A stretch of 64,000 nt of DNA from Diphasiastrum complanatum (lineage: Eukaryota > Streptophyta > Lycopodiopsida > Lycopodiales > Lycopodiaceae): positions 46,942,451 to 47,006,450 of the forward strand of contig CM055104.1 in the NCBI GenBank assembly GCA_029204225.1, given 5' to 3'. The notes under the pieces are model-generated. The model saw nothing but the letters and a program-made list of their open reading frames with translations, was not told the origin of the DNA and did not search any database. Shown piece by piece: positions 23,451 through 35,550 of this stretch. How positions within the stretch are numbered: position 1 is the first letter of the stretch; every line of letters begins with the position of its first letter. The position numbers and the translations under genes are program-made.

Positions 23451-23589
23451 TCCTAAATCTGCATGCTTTATTCAATCAAAGTAGAAACTGCTCTATTAGT
23501 ACATAGACCAGAATCAAAGTGAAAGCACCAAAGCAATTGTGGGCGAAAGCAGTGGCTACGTCGAACTATCTTCAGAATCAAATTTTGAG

Positions 23590-25560
23590 ATCTAGAATAC
23601 AGGATAAAACTCCTCATAATATGGTGGAAGTCGAAGCCAAATCTGGCTCATATTCGGATATTTGGATGTGCAATTATATGCACATATCAGCAAATTGAGA
23701 AAGAAAATCGATGAAAAGATAGAACAAAATTTTTTGGTAGGATTCGAGTTACATTCTTCATATTATCAAGTCTACAAGCCCGAAACTGGAAGAATAAAAG
23801 TTGTTTGAGATGTCAAATTCGATGAGTCAAAGTACATAGCAAACAGTGATTTAATCAGCTGTGAAATTCTTAAGAGTTATTATGAGTTACCAACAACAAA
23901 AGTAAGGCAAGCAGATGATGCACAAGAATTATCATCTGGACATAGTAGTGATTCAGAGGGAGTTCAAATTCGAGTACTCGAAAGACTCGAATCACCAGTT
24001 CGAATTCAAGCAGAATCGGTCAAACCCGAAAATGCAAAATTGAATTCGAGACCTGTACAAACTGTGAGAAGATCTAATAGACAAAGAAAACCACCAGTAA
24101 GGTTTGTTTAGGATGTTTCAACAAATATAGCCATCGAATTTTGTGGTTTCATAGACGAACCTCAAACATTCGAGGATTCAAGCAATGGAGGATGGAATGT
24201 CATCGGATGTATAAGAACAATGTATGGACACTTGCACTTGTACCTGATGGAAGAAGACCAATTAAATGCAAGTGGATCTACAAGATCAAAACAGGTCCTA
24301 GTGGAGATAACATCAGATACAAAGCAAGCTTGGTTGTGAAAGGTTTTTCACAAAAAAATGGGATTGACTACATTGATATTTTCTCACCAGTACTCAAACA
24401 CACATCAATTCGCTTGTTATTCGCTTATGCAGTGGCTCATGATCTCAAAATCCATATTGTGGATGAGAAAACTGCTTTCTTGCATGTATAATTAGAAGAA
24501 GATTTATTCATGGATCAACCACTTGGTTTTATAAGCCAAGAACATCTTGAATTTGGATGTCACATGAATAAAAGCATCTATGGTCTGAAACAAGCAGCCA
24601 AACAATGGTATAAAAAGAAGGACGAAGCACTACGTTCTTTAGGCTTTGAACCTCTCTTTGCCGAGTTGAATGTCTATATCAAACATGTCAAAGATGAAAT
24701 TATCATTCTAGTTGTTTATGTTGACGACACTCTTATCTTCTCAAGAAAAGATAAATTGATTTCAGATGTCAAAAGAGACATTTTTTTTTTCGAAAAATCA
24801 TTGAAAATTTCAACATGCTCGAATGCAAAGGTGTGCATACTCCCATGATACTTGGAACGATACTGAGCAAGGTAGAGTGTCTGCAGACTCTCGCAGAAGA
24901 AAAACGAATGGCCAATACATCCTATCAAAGGCTGATTGGATCATTGTTGTATCTTGTAGACAACACCAGACTTGATATAACATTTGTTGTATACAGGCTA
25001 AGCCAGTTTATTCAGAACCCAGGATCATTACATTGGAAGTTAGCAAAAAGAGTAGTACAATATCTCCAAAATTTGAAAGACTAGGGACTGTATTATTCGA
25101 AGGAAGCTGGATTTCGAAACGAATCTTACACTGACACAAGTTGGGCATCCATGAAGGATGATAGCAAAAGTATTTTAGGAGGTTGTACTCTAGCATCTGG
25201 CACAGCCATACTTTGGATATGCAAGAAGCAAACGGTAGTAGCTCAATCTTTGTGTGAGGCCGAATATGTAACAGCAGCTAAGATGGCAAATGAGCTGATA
25301 TGGATCAAACAAATGTTGGAAGGATTTGATGAAACTATTTCTAAACCTTATGTCTTACTAATCGATAGCACTTCGGCAATCTATCTTACAAAAGATCCTA
25401 TGTTTCATTCGAAAACGAAACATATAGCTATCAAGTATCATGTTATTCGAGACTTAGTCAAAAAGAAGATATTGAAGACAGTCTTCATACCTACAGAGGA
25501 AATGACAGCTGATATCTTTACAAAACCACTGATCCATACAAGAGTAGTCATGCACATATG
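23590..25560 (+). pseudogene. Copia pol remnant (IN end, RT, RNase H)
   Basis: The frame begins in the integrase C-terminus (WWKSKPNLAHIRIFGC), passes a linker, then gives a nearly complete reverse transcriptase: IKCKWIYKIKTGPSGDNIRY, MNKSIYGLKQAAKQWYKK and the catalytic VVYVDDTLIFS at about 24711-24743. An RNase H domain follows: ASGTAILWICKKQTVVAQS, SLCEAEYVTAAKMANEL, IDSTSAIYLTKDP and TADIFTKPL near the end. Only a few stops and shifts interrupt it (24489, 24795-24815, 25082), making this the best-preserved RT in the window. Gag, protease and the integrase core are absent. Confidence 0.88.
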
Positions 25561-26620
25561 AGAATAATCTCACTATGACCCAATACATAAACACATTCTT
25601 ATATGGCAGATTCCTCCAAAATCCACATATGTTACTCACATATCTCACTTAGAATATTGTAACTCAGCTACAAAAGAATTTCTATTTCTCATGAGTAAAT
25701 AACATATTTGAAAAATCTTTGAGATGAATAATATATTCATTCTCACCAGTTTTCCAACCCAGCTTACCTCTAATAACATAATTTTTTCCACTCAATCAAC
25801 CCTTCCCTGATCCTAGTACTCAGACTAAGATTAGGTTGATCTAATACAGCATTCCAGACTCAAACTCTAATCAAACTTACTCTTATTCCCATAAAAATGA
25901 AATTCACTGTACTATTTATAGATAAAGATTCAAATTTCAAACATGTTCAGATTGTTCCACACAATATCGGAGAATTTCTCTTATTCCCAATTAGGTATCT
26001 TACTCTGAATCTATCTGAAATTACTTTAAAAAAAAATCTCATATCTATACCACAACTGGTTCTCTTCCAAAAACTATGCAATCAACAGATCCTCAAATAA
26101 AATTTTATTCCATCACTTCACCCCTCATTTTTTTTGAAATTATCAATTTCTATAAAAGTTAACTGGAAAGATGATATATGAAAATATCTAAATCCATGAA
26201 AAGTCAGTAATAAGTGTCTTTCACAAAAGGATTCACTCTATTAAAAACACGACTTTTTTTTTCAAATATTTTCTACCCGAGCGACAATATTATCATTCCA
26301 CTGTTCAATCCATTTATGTGAAAGAGATATCCTAGGTTTAAGAAATTGATACACAATCACTTTAGAATTTATCTGAATTCCAAGTCTATTCACACAAGTA
26401 GTAATTCATATGATATAGCAATCTTTTAGAATAATACCTTCATGGTGAAAAGAATCATATAAGCCAATATGATGTCTTATATTCGAGAAATTACTAAGAA
26501 GTCAAATATTAATTAAGAAAGCGAGAAATATATTTGAGAGTTTCTAATTTTGTAAATAGTGAGATACCACATTGGGATCTAGATTAAACCTCAAATTTTT
26601 CACATTTTATCAATGGATTT
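25551..26620. repeat. Dispersed ~1.07-kb repeat, copy 1
   Basis: Aligns in direct orientation with 53103-54211 from GCACATATG to ACATTTTATCAATGG. It contains the TATA-like TACTATTTATAGAT near 25910. It directly follows the Copia RNase H end, so it may be that element's 3' LTR, but no TGGTATCAGAG site follows either copy. Confidence 0.65.
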
Positions 26621-26876
26621 TCTTTCTCCCATATCATGACTAGGTATTAAAATACTCTATTGATAATTAGATCTTTACAGTTCTTGAATTTCCTTTCCAA
26701 AATTATTGATGTCCCATACCACTAGCTCTTCTTTCCAGAAAACCTTTGACCGCCTTATCTGATATTCTAGAGATCCACTGATCATCTAGCGGCCCTATAG
26801 TCATATATAGGATATTATCTCTTGTTCCCAAAACTTGGAGAATCCAATTATTCGAATGACTGGCATGCCTTTCAGT
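26621..26876. other. No recognisable feature
   Basis: Unassigned AT-rich sequence between the dispersed repeat and the candidate LTR. Confidence 0.4.
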
Positions 26877-27653
26877 GTTGGATTTATCTCCTCTAATCTC
26901 CTAAATCCCATGTTAATCTAGTTCCATTCATTGCTACATATTTACTTGCATTGTCACGCAACTCAACTATTGAAGATGAGCAAGAGAAGAAGACCGGCAT
27001 ATCGGGATTGGCCGACTTATCTGGATAGATCCAATGACTTATCGAAGAAACCTTACTTATCCGACATATCGGGAAAGACCGACTTATCGAATCTCCTCAC
27101 GCTCATCTCTTGTACTGCACAACCAACTTGACAATGACAACAACCACGATCTTCTTTCTGATGGCACAATGGCTCCACGCCATCCTTTGTACACTCATCT
27201 GCACAAATGTAAATTATATAACCATTGTAATCTATATGCTCAAGCGCATATTGATGCTGAGATGCCAGCTTATCAAAGACAGACATTGTAGACGCATTCG
27301 TGCATTGATTCTTTCTTTCAGACAGATTGTCGATACAAGCTCATAGCTGTTACATATTGTAGTTAACTTTGTGAGCACGCCGTTTTATCCACTATAGTCT
27401 TGTGCTTATCAACATTATATGACTTGTATTTTATTATACTTAATCTGAATAAATTATTGTCTAGTTCTGCGTTCAGATTTTTAATGTTAGTATTGCATGC
27501 TTCTAACTTTCTGTCTGACTCTCTGATTGCTTTGTTTGATTGTCTGCTCTTGCTTCCGCTACTACCACGCATTAAGCTCCAAATTTATTATTGTGTTCGC
27601 ACTATTGTTACAAATAGTGCACGCACCGAGGGAATCATCTTCGTTCACCTGCA
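26877..27653 (+). repeat. Candidate LTR upstream of a primer site
   Basis: TGTTGGATTT at 26877 could start, and TTCACCTGCA at 27653 ends, an LTR placed exactly before a TGGTATCAGAGC site. A cluster of CCGACWTATC motifs lies at 26990-27090. The left end is a guess. Confidence 0.5.
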
Positions 27654-27665
27654 TGGTATCAGAGC
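27654..27665 (+). other. Primer-binding site, tRNA-Met type
   Basis: TGGTATCAGAGC, a full match to the tRNA-Met consensus, directly after the candidate LTR. No gag follows. Within about 100 bp comes a Copia integrase zinc-finger scrap (SCHDCLVGKQARKPC-like at about 27745-27795). Confidence 0.8.
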
Positions 27666-27959
27666 TTTGATATCAAAACCTATCTGATTACAAATAGGCA
27701 ATTCATTGTCCTTGATCTCAACTATCTTGATAGGAAAGTTGAATTACCTGTCTGTCATGACTGTCTAGTTGGTAAACAGGCCAGGAAGCCATGTAGATGA
27801 AGCCGTCAACATACTGCTAAAAGAGTGTGACTCATCGCAAGTACCAATAAGATATTTCAGTTTGAAGAATGAAGAAAAGATGAAAAGAAAAATAAAAAGT
27901 CTCATGTTTCTTGTTACACAAAAGACAAGGGGAGACCACCATCTTAAAAGTTGTTGACC

Positions 27960-28765
27960 AAGGTACAAGGGGCCTAACATTTCCAAATGAGAATGAAGAG
28001 TGAAAATTCATTAAATCATCCCTTCATTGACCTTCAATTGTTCAAAGTCAAAGTGTGGTCCAATAGCATGCAAGGCCCCCATGCACAAGTAAAACTGCAT
28101 TTAAAGGGAGGGTTCTTATAAAAGGAAGGGTGCCAAAAACACATGGGGCAATAAAAGGAAGGGTGACAAAAACACATGGGGCAAGGGCAAAAAAGTCTTG
28201 GTGGTGTAATTGTGGATTAACCTCCCTTTTCACTCTTGAAAATTTACTTAACACTCAAAATACTATGAACTTGCAACTCGAGAAGTTCTCCAACTCATTG
28301 TTATATTCAATTACTTTGTGAAAGCTTTAGTCAGTGGTAAATGAGCTACATGATTTCAACTCAAACAGTTCTTGAGTATGAATCTTCACTTGCAAAATTT
28401 GAAATAGTGGCAAAGGTTTGTAATATTAATTCTAACTGAGAGGTTTCCAGGATATACAATTTCAACTCAAGAAGTTTTTGAGTTACTGGTTGTAATCAAT
28501 TACTCCATGAATCTGTGGCAAGGACACAATTTCAACTATAGTTTAAATTTTGACAACTCGAAAATATTGGCAAATGTTGTAATATGACTTCAAGTTGGGA
28601 GGCCTTTGTATTTATATGATTGCAAATCGAGAATTTTAACTTAATTGTAGAATATTCAATATTGAAAAAAAGCCTCAAGTTGCATCAGTTCTACATGGGT
28701 TGATAGGATCCAAGCAACAAGACATTCAAAGTCTTCTTCCCCAATGTCTCTCTTGATTGGATAGG
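27960..28765. other. No gene; short tandem and degenerate repeats
   Basis: A 33-36 bp unit containing ATAAAAGGAAGGGTG and AAAACACATGGGGCA is repeated twice at about 28116-28186. Between 28270 and 28680 the phrase TTTCAACTCGAGAAGTT recurs in degenerate form at least four times. Confidence 0.5.
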
Positions 28766-29741
28766 CTATCCAATTCCAGATGCATCTTTTCTTGTCCCTG
28801 CATCTGGTGTTGTTATTGCCTTGTGTACCACTTCATAATGAATGATCTTGATTTCATTTCGAAGCTCCATTGCATCCAATAAATTCAAGCATTCCACATT
28901 CGGATTCATCAAATCCCAAGTAGTGAAGGGATTGTTTTGGTCATCTGTACACAAGGAGTTTGATAGTCTTGAATTCGGTTCCCATGTCAACATGTTTTTC
29001 TTGTTGATCGGATTGATGACATCCTCTAACGCAAGAATATTGGATGACTTTGCACCAAATCCTTTCGTTGATATCACATTAGACTCGTTTGTTGGTAGCC
29101 CAATACAAATTTGCTTCAGATCTTGGGATGTATCTATTATTATTGACTTCATGGAAGCAATGTTAATACCAATTTCACTGTCAAAAAGCTTGTTGTTGTA
29201 TTGGTATTTGAATTTTTTATCAGTGTTATACCACTCAGTTCATCCATATTCAGAAGTTATTCCATATAGATCATTGTCAATAATATGGTCATAACCACTG
29301 ATTTGTGGAGTAGAATGTAATTCTTGACAATCGGATTGTACTCCATTATTTGTTAGCTGCAATTGTATAAATTCGTTCTGCTCATAATATGCCTCTTTAT
29401 TGACCTTTGACCTGATCGTTACAACTATCGAACAAGACTTGATCTAGATTTTCAAATTGGTCTTTATTCACTTGTCCATGGGTGCTTTACTGATATCAAT
29501 TTGTCTCCGTGGAGGATAGATTGATATTAAGAATTTTGTTTTCTTCCTCAAAACCATCAGCTTCATCAAAAGATTCATGATCTTGTCTACTCAATACATC
29601 TCGATTATTATCTAATTTTGGCTTGGAAGTTTTCATCTGAATTACAAGAGGCGTCGTTGTGAAGTCATCAACCTTCATGCCAGAGTAGGGATTGACATTT
29701 ATATTTAGCACGGGATTACTTGCCCAGATTAAGATTAGCAT
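28766..29741 (-). pseudogene. Unidentified degraded coding stretch
   Basis: Two minus-strand frames (29152-28766, 128 codons; 29741-29496, 81 codons) lie in line with the acidic frame at 30716-30081 and may belong to the same old gene. Recognisable words such as LPTNESNVISTKGFGAK do not call up any family. Between them several stops break the reading. Confidence 0.3.
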
Positions 29742-30080
29742 TCAATTTTTGTGACATGGACCTGTTAGCAAGCATAGATTTACAATCTGCTATCAATATC
29801 ACCATCTGGTCATGGTGCTGCTGTGCCGATTGTGCACACTACTCGATAAGTTTACATAATCTCTCTTCTGTTCCCATGTTCTTCTCACTCATAGTAGGGC
29901 TTACAATATCGGTTGATCTTCCATGAATGTTGACCCACTATTGTTGAGTTGATGACGTTGAACTTGCACCAAAATTAACATAGAAACTGGAAATTGTCAC
30001 TCCACTTGCCACAGTAATATTCCTTCCCTCCTTAAAATCATTTGCGTCAAGAAATGAAGTACCCATCATAGAGGGACCAA

Positions 30081-30716
30081 TCATACCGGTAGTGGCATAG
30101 AGAGAACATCCTTCCTTCCGTCGATTCCCTCACTATCATAGGTATCTTCATAGGCCTCATAATCAACATTGTCATTTTCATTATGATCGAAATGTTGTTC
30201 TGTTTCTTGGTGATGTCGTCTTTTGATTTCTTCAAGATCATAAAATTGATCTATGGGCTCGTAGTGATCTTTTGTTCCACTGTGCAATTGTTGTTGCTCA
30301 TCCATGCTCGTCGTTTCAAACTGATCTTCAGTAGTAAATTGGAATTGATCTTGATCTTGATAATCACCATTATTGAACTCTATTTCATCATGACCATCGA
30401 ATGGTTCAACTGCTTCATCTGCAGAGCAATCCTCAATGACTGGTTCATGTTGTTTTTCATTCTGCTGATCATTGTTGAAATCTTCAGAGTAATGGTCAAG
30501 TTCAGAAGTGTCGTTGTAGTCATGATACTGTTCATCATTAGCAAAATCATCGTTCTAGTCTTGATATTGATCGTCATTAACGATGTCACCACATTGGTCA
30601 TAATCTTCATTGTAATCGTCACCTTGATCCCAATATTCGTCCACATCATTGTCGTAACTGTCATCATAGTATGACTGATTGTCATCCTCTTGTTCATAAT
30701 CCCAATCCATTGGATT
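30081..30716 (-). pseudogene. Acidic Asp/Asn/Gln-rich protein remnant
   Basis: From an ATG at about 30712 the minus strand gives a strongly acidic sequence starting MDWDYEQEDDNQSYYDDSYD. It has one in-frame stop near 30557 and then continues in the same frame through about 150 more codons to KDVLSMPLPV and a stop at 30081. Composition is dominated by Asp, Glu, Asn, Gln and Tyr. No domain is recognised. It may be a gag leader of a retroelement or a decayed host gene. The single stop in an otherwise long frame suggests recent decay. Confidence 0.4.
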
Positions 30717-30759
30717 TGATGTGGAATAACTGAATTCGTAACTGTGGATTGTAATCTTG

Positions 30760-31463
30760 GGAAGAATATTGAAGTGATATATATAAAAAATTCAAATTTA
30801 GCAAGCTACAATTAAGCGGTGACAATAGGCATGGGTTTTTCGATTAGAGCAAATACAAAGACTTTTAAAGAGGTCAATTTTTTGGATACAAATAAGACTT
30901 CCACACTGTCAATCTTGGTGAGCTACAGAGGTTTGCTTTTTATGGCACTAAAATCCAAACTCAAATGGATGAGATGCAATAATTTCAAAGAATTACAACA
31001 TAAAAAGTGAACACTTGGGAGAAAGGGGTCCTTAAAAAAATTAAATAGAAAAAATAAGTAATGATGACTGAAATGCTAATCACGTGATTCAGCTCGATGA
31101 ACTGACCACTTTTAATTCTTGAAGTACTGAATTCCAACGTCAAACAAAAAAGTTAATGCTACACGAAGAAAGGGAAATAACAGACTTAAAAAGGGGCTTC
31201 TAAAAAAATTTACAAATTGATTTTAAGAAAGTTTGGATTCCATGAAACATTGGTGGGCTCACAAAAAATATAAAATATTCAAAAATTTAATGATAATTTT
31301 TTTTTAATGGCTACCTCTATGATGCAGTTAGGTGCTCGTCTACTCATTCACCTCTCCTCTCTCTCTCCAGACTGCATCCAAATTCACAGATTGTGGAGTA
31401 TCAAAGCAAAACACTGTCAGAAATACTATTATATGATCATCAAATAAGAAATATTATCACGCC
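30760..31463. other. No recognisable gene
   Basis: AT-rich, unassigned. Confidence 0.4.
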
Positions 31464-31600
31464 AGCGATAATGGGGATTGGATACAACAGTACCAAACAT
31501 TTAGCTATGGGATACAGCCCATTTATGTTGATGTACGGTTTTTAGCCACACTCACCCACGGCTGAATGTGAGGTAAAGTATATACCAAATAATATTCTAG
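31464..31600 (+). pseudogene. Gypsy integrase C-terminal scrap
   Basis: One frame reads IGYNSTKHLAMGYSPFMLMYG, a pattern of the post-catalytic part of Gypsy integrases (AYN-T-H-STG-SPF-L-YG). It is too short to place further. Confidence 0.65.
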
Positions 31601-31679
31601 AAGAATCTTAAAGGAAATATTCTAGAAGAAATGGGGCTTGATGGTGCTGGCTGCGTGGACAGGGACAAGAAGAGGGGCT

Positions 31680-32160
<481 letters not shown>

Positions 32161-32340
32161 GAGTGCGATATGCACGGGGAGGAGTAACTTCACTGCGACA
32201 AGTTACTAAAAGCTGTAGGTATGCTAAGTGTTCAAAAGAGTTGTCTCCTTTGGTTTGTGCTAGTTCATTTGCATTCAAAAGCCATCATAACGCTCTCAAT
32301 GCTTAATGACATGCAGCGAAGCCAACGATCCAACCACCAT

Positions 32341-32351
32341 CTCTGATACCA
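32341..32351 (-). other. Primer-binding site, tRNA-Met type
   Basis: The minus strand reads TGGTATCAGAG just inside the LTR at 32357-32813. Confidence 0.75.
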
Positions 32352-32356
32352 AAATT

Positions 32357-32813
32357 GTCATGTGCCAATCTTAGCATTCAAACATCTAATCCATTCATAA
32401 ACATCAAATTACAATGGAAATACAAGAGATCAAGAAAACTAGTCAAAAATCAAGAAGATAGCTAAAAGTCTCATGTGATTTTAGGCACATGAACCACTTT
32501 CTCCATCAAGAAAGCTCTCCATGAGAAGCTTCAAGATCTCTTAAAACGCAAAATTACAAAATAAACAATAGCCTCCAAATTTAGCACGACCTCAGCTATT
32601 TATAGTGGTCATTTGTGCCTCTACTACAAGTTTGGGGCCTTATTTGGCTAATTTGGGCCTTACAACCATTATTACAAGTCCGCTATTCACAAATATAGCG
32701 AGGTTGTTTGAGCCACCTTGTTAACTGTCCTAATGACTAACTCTAGTCTACTTTAGCTCCATGGCCATATTTGGCAATTCATTAGTAAGCTCATGGGCTA
32801 ATTACATGCAACA
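32357..32813 (-). repeat. LTR (minus) with TATA box
   Basis: On the minus strand the sequence begins TGTTGCATGTAATTAG and ends GGCACATGACA, with CACTATAAATAGCTG as promoter (about 32593-32604). Its end resembles the plus-strand LTR end at 49670-49700 (CATTGTAATT... GGCACATG... TTGGTATCAGAG), so the two belong to related families. It sits just outside the inner end of the right inverted-repeat arm. Confidence 0.65.
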
Positions 32814-33688
32814 CATGATACTTTAGTGGGACAAGTCTCAAAATATGAATATAGTCTCAATTTACTTGGATTTGTCTTATATGCTATCCTCATCATTACA
32901 ATGACGCTTATCTTGACGCTTTCATGCATTTTTGTAATAAGCTTTGGAAAAGGTTTATAATCAATTGAATTTTTTGTAAATATACGGATTGGAGAGAACT
33001 CATCACACTTTGTTGCTTCCCCATCATTAGCCACAATGAGGAACTTAAGGCCTCGTGAGCCCAAGAGCTTCAGGTACTACTACCCCCCCCCCCCCCCCCC
33101 CTCTCTCTCTCTCTTCTAAACCTGTTCTAATTGACTAAATACTTCAAGGAAAAATTGGAGGAATTCAAGAGCAACATGCTGGGACTAGTTAGAGACCTTC
33201 TCGGCTTCATTTATGAGAGCTTGCATCCACTTCGACTTCAATGAACTCTGGTCCATCATAATTGCAAACTATCTAACTTCTTATCTTTGGACGGGTTTGA
33301 AGCACATCTAGAATTTGGACTCTCAAGCTCATGCATCATCTTTTTAATCTTTTTGTTGCATGCATGGATTTTGTTGGCTGCTACACTCTACATGTTACAT
33401 GCTATCAAGCCTGTGCAAAAATAGTGCATGTATACAACTGCAGCTCTTCTCCTATGCATGTATCGATGCCCGTGGAATCTAAGCATGTAGCACGCTCACT
33501 TTCATGTTCAGCTCTTCACCATGGTACAAACGTCACACTTTGAGGCCGCCTTTAAAATCTATCCTTTGACTTTGACTTTCTTCAAAACTCCATTTTAATG
33601 TCCCCTCACATAGTATTGCCTTTGCTAAGGCAAGGCCAAAAATAACGAGTTCTTTACGTGATGAGCAAGCAATCTAAGGCAATACATG

Positions 33689-33735
33689 TATATATATATA
33701 TACCTCTCGTTAATGGCGAGAACAAAAGACGAGAG
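33689..33735 (+). promoter_or_regulatory. Core promoter of the right orphan gene
   Basis: A (TA)7 TATA element at 33689-33702 is followed by the inverted repeat CTCTCGT (33704-33710) ... ACGAGAG (33729-33735). Transcription is expected to start within this repeat. TTACGTGA, a G-box-like word, lies upstream at about 33654. Confidence 0.5.
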
Positions 33736-33860
33736 CTGCTACGCTTTGCTCTGTTCTTCGATCATCGTGCTCCTATAACAGTTGTAGAGATAGATCAGTC
33801 GACGCTGGGCTGAAGCTGGCAAATAGCTTTTCTAGAGGATCGATACTGTTTTATTTGCAG

Positions 33861-33982
33861 GTATTAACGATCTCATACTTTTGATTGCAGTACTGTTTAT
33901 ACATATTCTTTGTTTGATCCAGTCTCCTGCAAATTTCTTGGATCTAATCTATATTCAAATTTTGGCTGATTCAATCCTGTAG
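33861..33982 (+). other. Candidate 5' UTR intron
   Basis: TTTGCAG/GTATTAACG gives a donor at 33861, and TTCAATCCTGTAG gives a pyrimidine-rich acceptor at 33982. The intron would be 122 bp, leaving a leader that ends before the ATG at 34124. Confidence 0.4.
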
Positions 33983-34123
33983 CGGAGCAAGATCATCATC
34001 AAGATTCAAAACCTTCAAAAGGATCAAATATATTCTCCTGAAATTAATTGTACAGTCAAAGCCTCTGACAATTTCTAAGTGATCAGATTGATTGCTACAT
34101 TGGAAGGGAGGTAGTCGTAGCAG

Positions 34124-35062
34124 ATGTCTAGCTGCCATCAAGCTCATAACATTCCTTGGTCCTACCTTGTCGACAACTTGGAATACAGGGAGGATGGGAG
34201 GTTGATGGTTGTGACTCGTGATATGCATAAGAAGCAGCCCAGATCAAGACATGGCAAGCACGCTCAGTACCTCAAAGAAATCGCCGTGAAGGAATTGGAA
34301 ATTGCAAAGAGGATCAGATACTTTGCCTCGCGATTCGCAAAAGCAATTGCAGAATTCGCCTTGACTGAGCGGAATAAGGAGAAGTACAGTGAGCAAAGAC
34401 TAAAGTCCATGAGCAAGATATACGCCGATGAAGAATGCGAGGACGAGGGATTCTTGCGGCCTGGCGAGCGTCAGAGCTTGTCATATTGGAAGCCCCTCTT
34501 TGATGCCGAGAATTACTATGGAATATATAGCGAATTCACCAGCGAACTATTTAGAAAAGATCTTCTTCACAGTATTCTTTACATGGCAAGAAATGGCTTG
34601 ACACTTGAGAAATCATGGAGTTACTATAATTCTAATGTCTGCTATGGCATCATTCAAGATACCTTGGAAGTCTATTTGCACCTGAATGTAATGATAGGGA
34701 CGGGCATTATAGCTAATCCGAGCAAATGGTATGTACAATGCAAAGATTTCTTTTCTTGGCGTGTAAATGATGAATTGAATCGCAGCGCCAGAGGTGAACT
34801 ACTTTATGGACGGGTCTCTAACCTGAACTTTCTTTTACCATTCTTTGAGAAGGATCGTGAATTCCAAGATCTTAGCACAAGGAAAGAGCTTCTAAACCTT
34901 CTGTTTAGAAGGTTGTACTTGTATGATATGGCCATGCGAGAAGGCGGGGTGGAATGGAACTGGGAAAAGGAGATATGCAAATTTCTGTCCAACACTTTCT
35001 GGATCAAATGGGAAGAGTACTGGCTCAGATTGGAAGAACAATGGACCCAAGGAAGAGGGTGA
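34124..35062 (+). CDS. Orphan 312-aa protein, right copy
   Basis: This copy is 312 codons long and, as read, identical to the left copy (7602-8540, minus) except Leu for Phe near residue 302. It begins MSSCHQAHNIPWSYLVDN and ends RLEEQWTQGRG. The likely features are a basic helical N-terminal third, an acidic patch and six or more Trp in the last 40 residues. A strong donor (AGAGG/GTGAGTAAG, 35059) and acceptor (TTCTATGAGCAG, 35126) surround the stop codon. Splicing would replace GRG-stop by GRGL-stop and put the stop in a second exon. The start was chosen as the first ATG of the long frame, right after the possible leader intron. No family is recognised. Intact frame, promoter, leader and intron signals argue for a real, perhaps lineage-specific gene. 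Confidence 0.72.
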   Translation: MSSCHQAHNIPWSYLVDNLEYREDGRLMVVTRDMHKKQPRSRHGKHAQYLKEIAVKELEIAKRIRYFASRFAKAIAEFALTERNKEKYSEQRLKSMSKIYADEECEDEGFLRPGERQSLSYWKPLFDAENYYGIYSEFTSELFRKDLLHSILYMARNGLTLEKSWSYYNSNVCYGIIQDTLEVYLHLNVMIGTGIIANPSKWYVQCKDFFSWRVNDELNRSARGELLYGRVSNLNFLLPFFEKDREFQDLSTRKELLNLLFRRLYLYDMAMREGGVEWNWEKEICKFLSNTFWIKWEEYWLRLEEQWTQGRG

Positions 35063-35126
35063 GTAAGTTTTGTTTTTTTTTTGGGCACTGCTCACAAATT
35101 GACCATTTTCTTTGTTCTATGAGCAG
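35059..35126 (+). other. Candidate 68-bp intron at the stop codon
   Basis: Donor GTGAGT and acceptor GAGCAG. The same 68 bp are present in the left copy, where the minus strand reads identically (7606-7538). Confidence 0.45.
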
Positions 35127-35550
35127 ATTGTGAATGGCAACACTAACAAGTTCCTTGAGAAGAAGCCAAGTGAGAATTCTTAACCTCATTTAAAAAAACC
35201 TCTTGCCCTTAATTGGAACTGGCATTTGTAATAATGCAAGAGGGCTAGTTCATAAGAGTAGGGCTCTTGGGTGCTAATGGTAGATGAGTTAAATAAGAGT
35301 ACTATATGTAGTAATGGAGAGCAATCAATCACTATGTGTATGTAAATATTGACACAAAGATGCTAGTGCTAAGTGTTACCAATGCAAATAATTAGATAAG
35401 AGCATTGCTCAAGAACATTTGCAATACACAACTTTAGAGATGTCATCCATGCCTTTGAAAATAGATTTCATGTCAAATTCAAACTCCTTACTCCCAACTT
35501 GCTACTTCTAAATGATTTTAATCTTGACAACAATGATACAGGATATTAAA

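Larger units (their letters stand above)
32880..35550. repeat. Right arm of the large inverted repeat
   Basis: Reverse complement of 9850-6345. The core 33633-35413 matches 9029-7250 almost base for base as far as I can follow. Outside the core (32880-33632 and 35415-35550) differences and small indels are frequent. A C19-(CT)n tract at 33083-33114 stands where the left arm has (GA)25. About 23 kb of nested transposons separate the arms. Confidence 0.85.
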
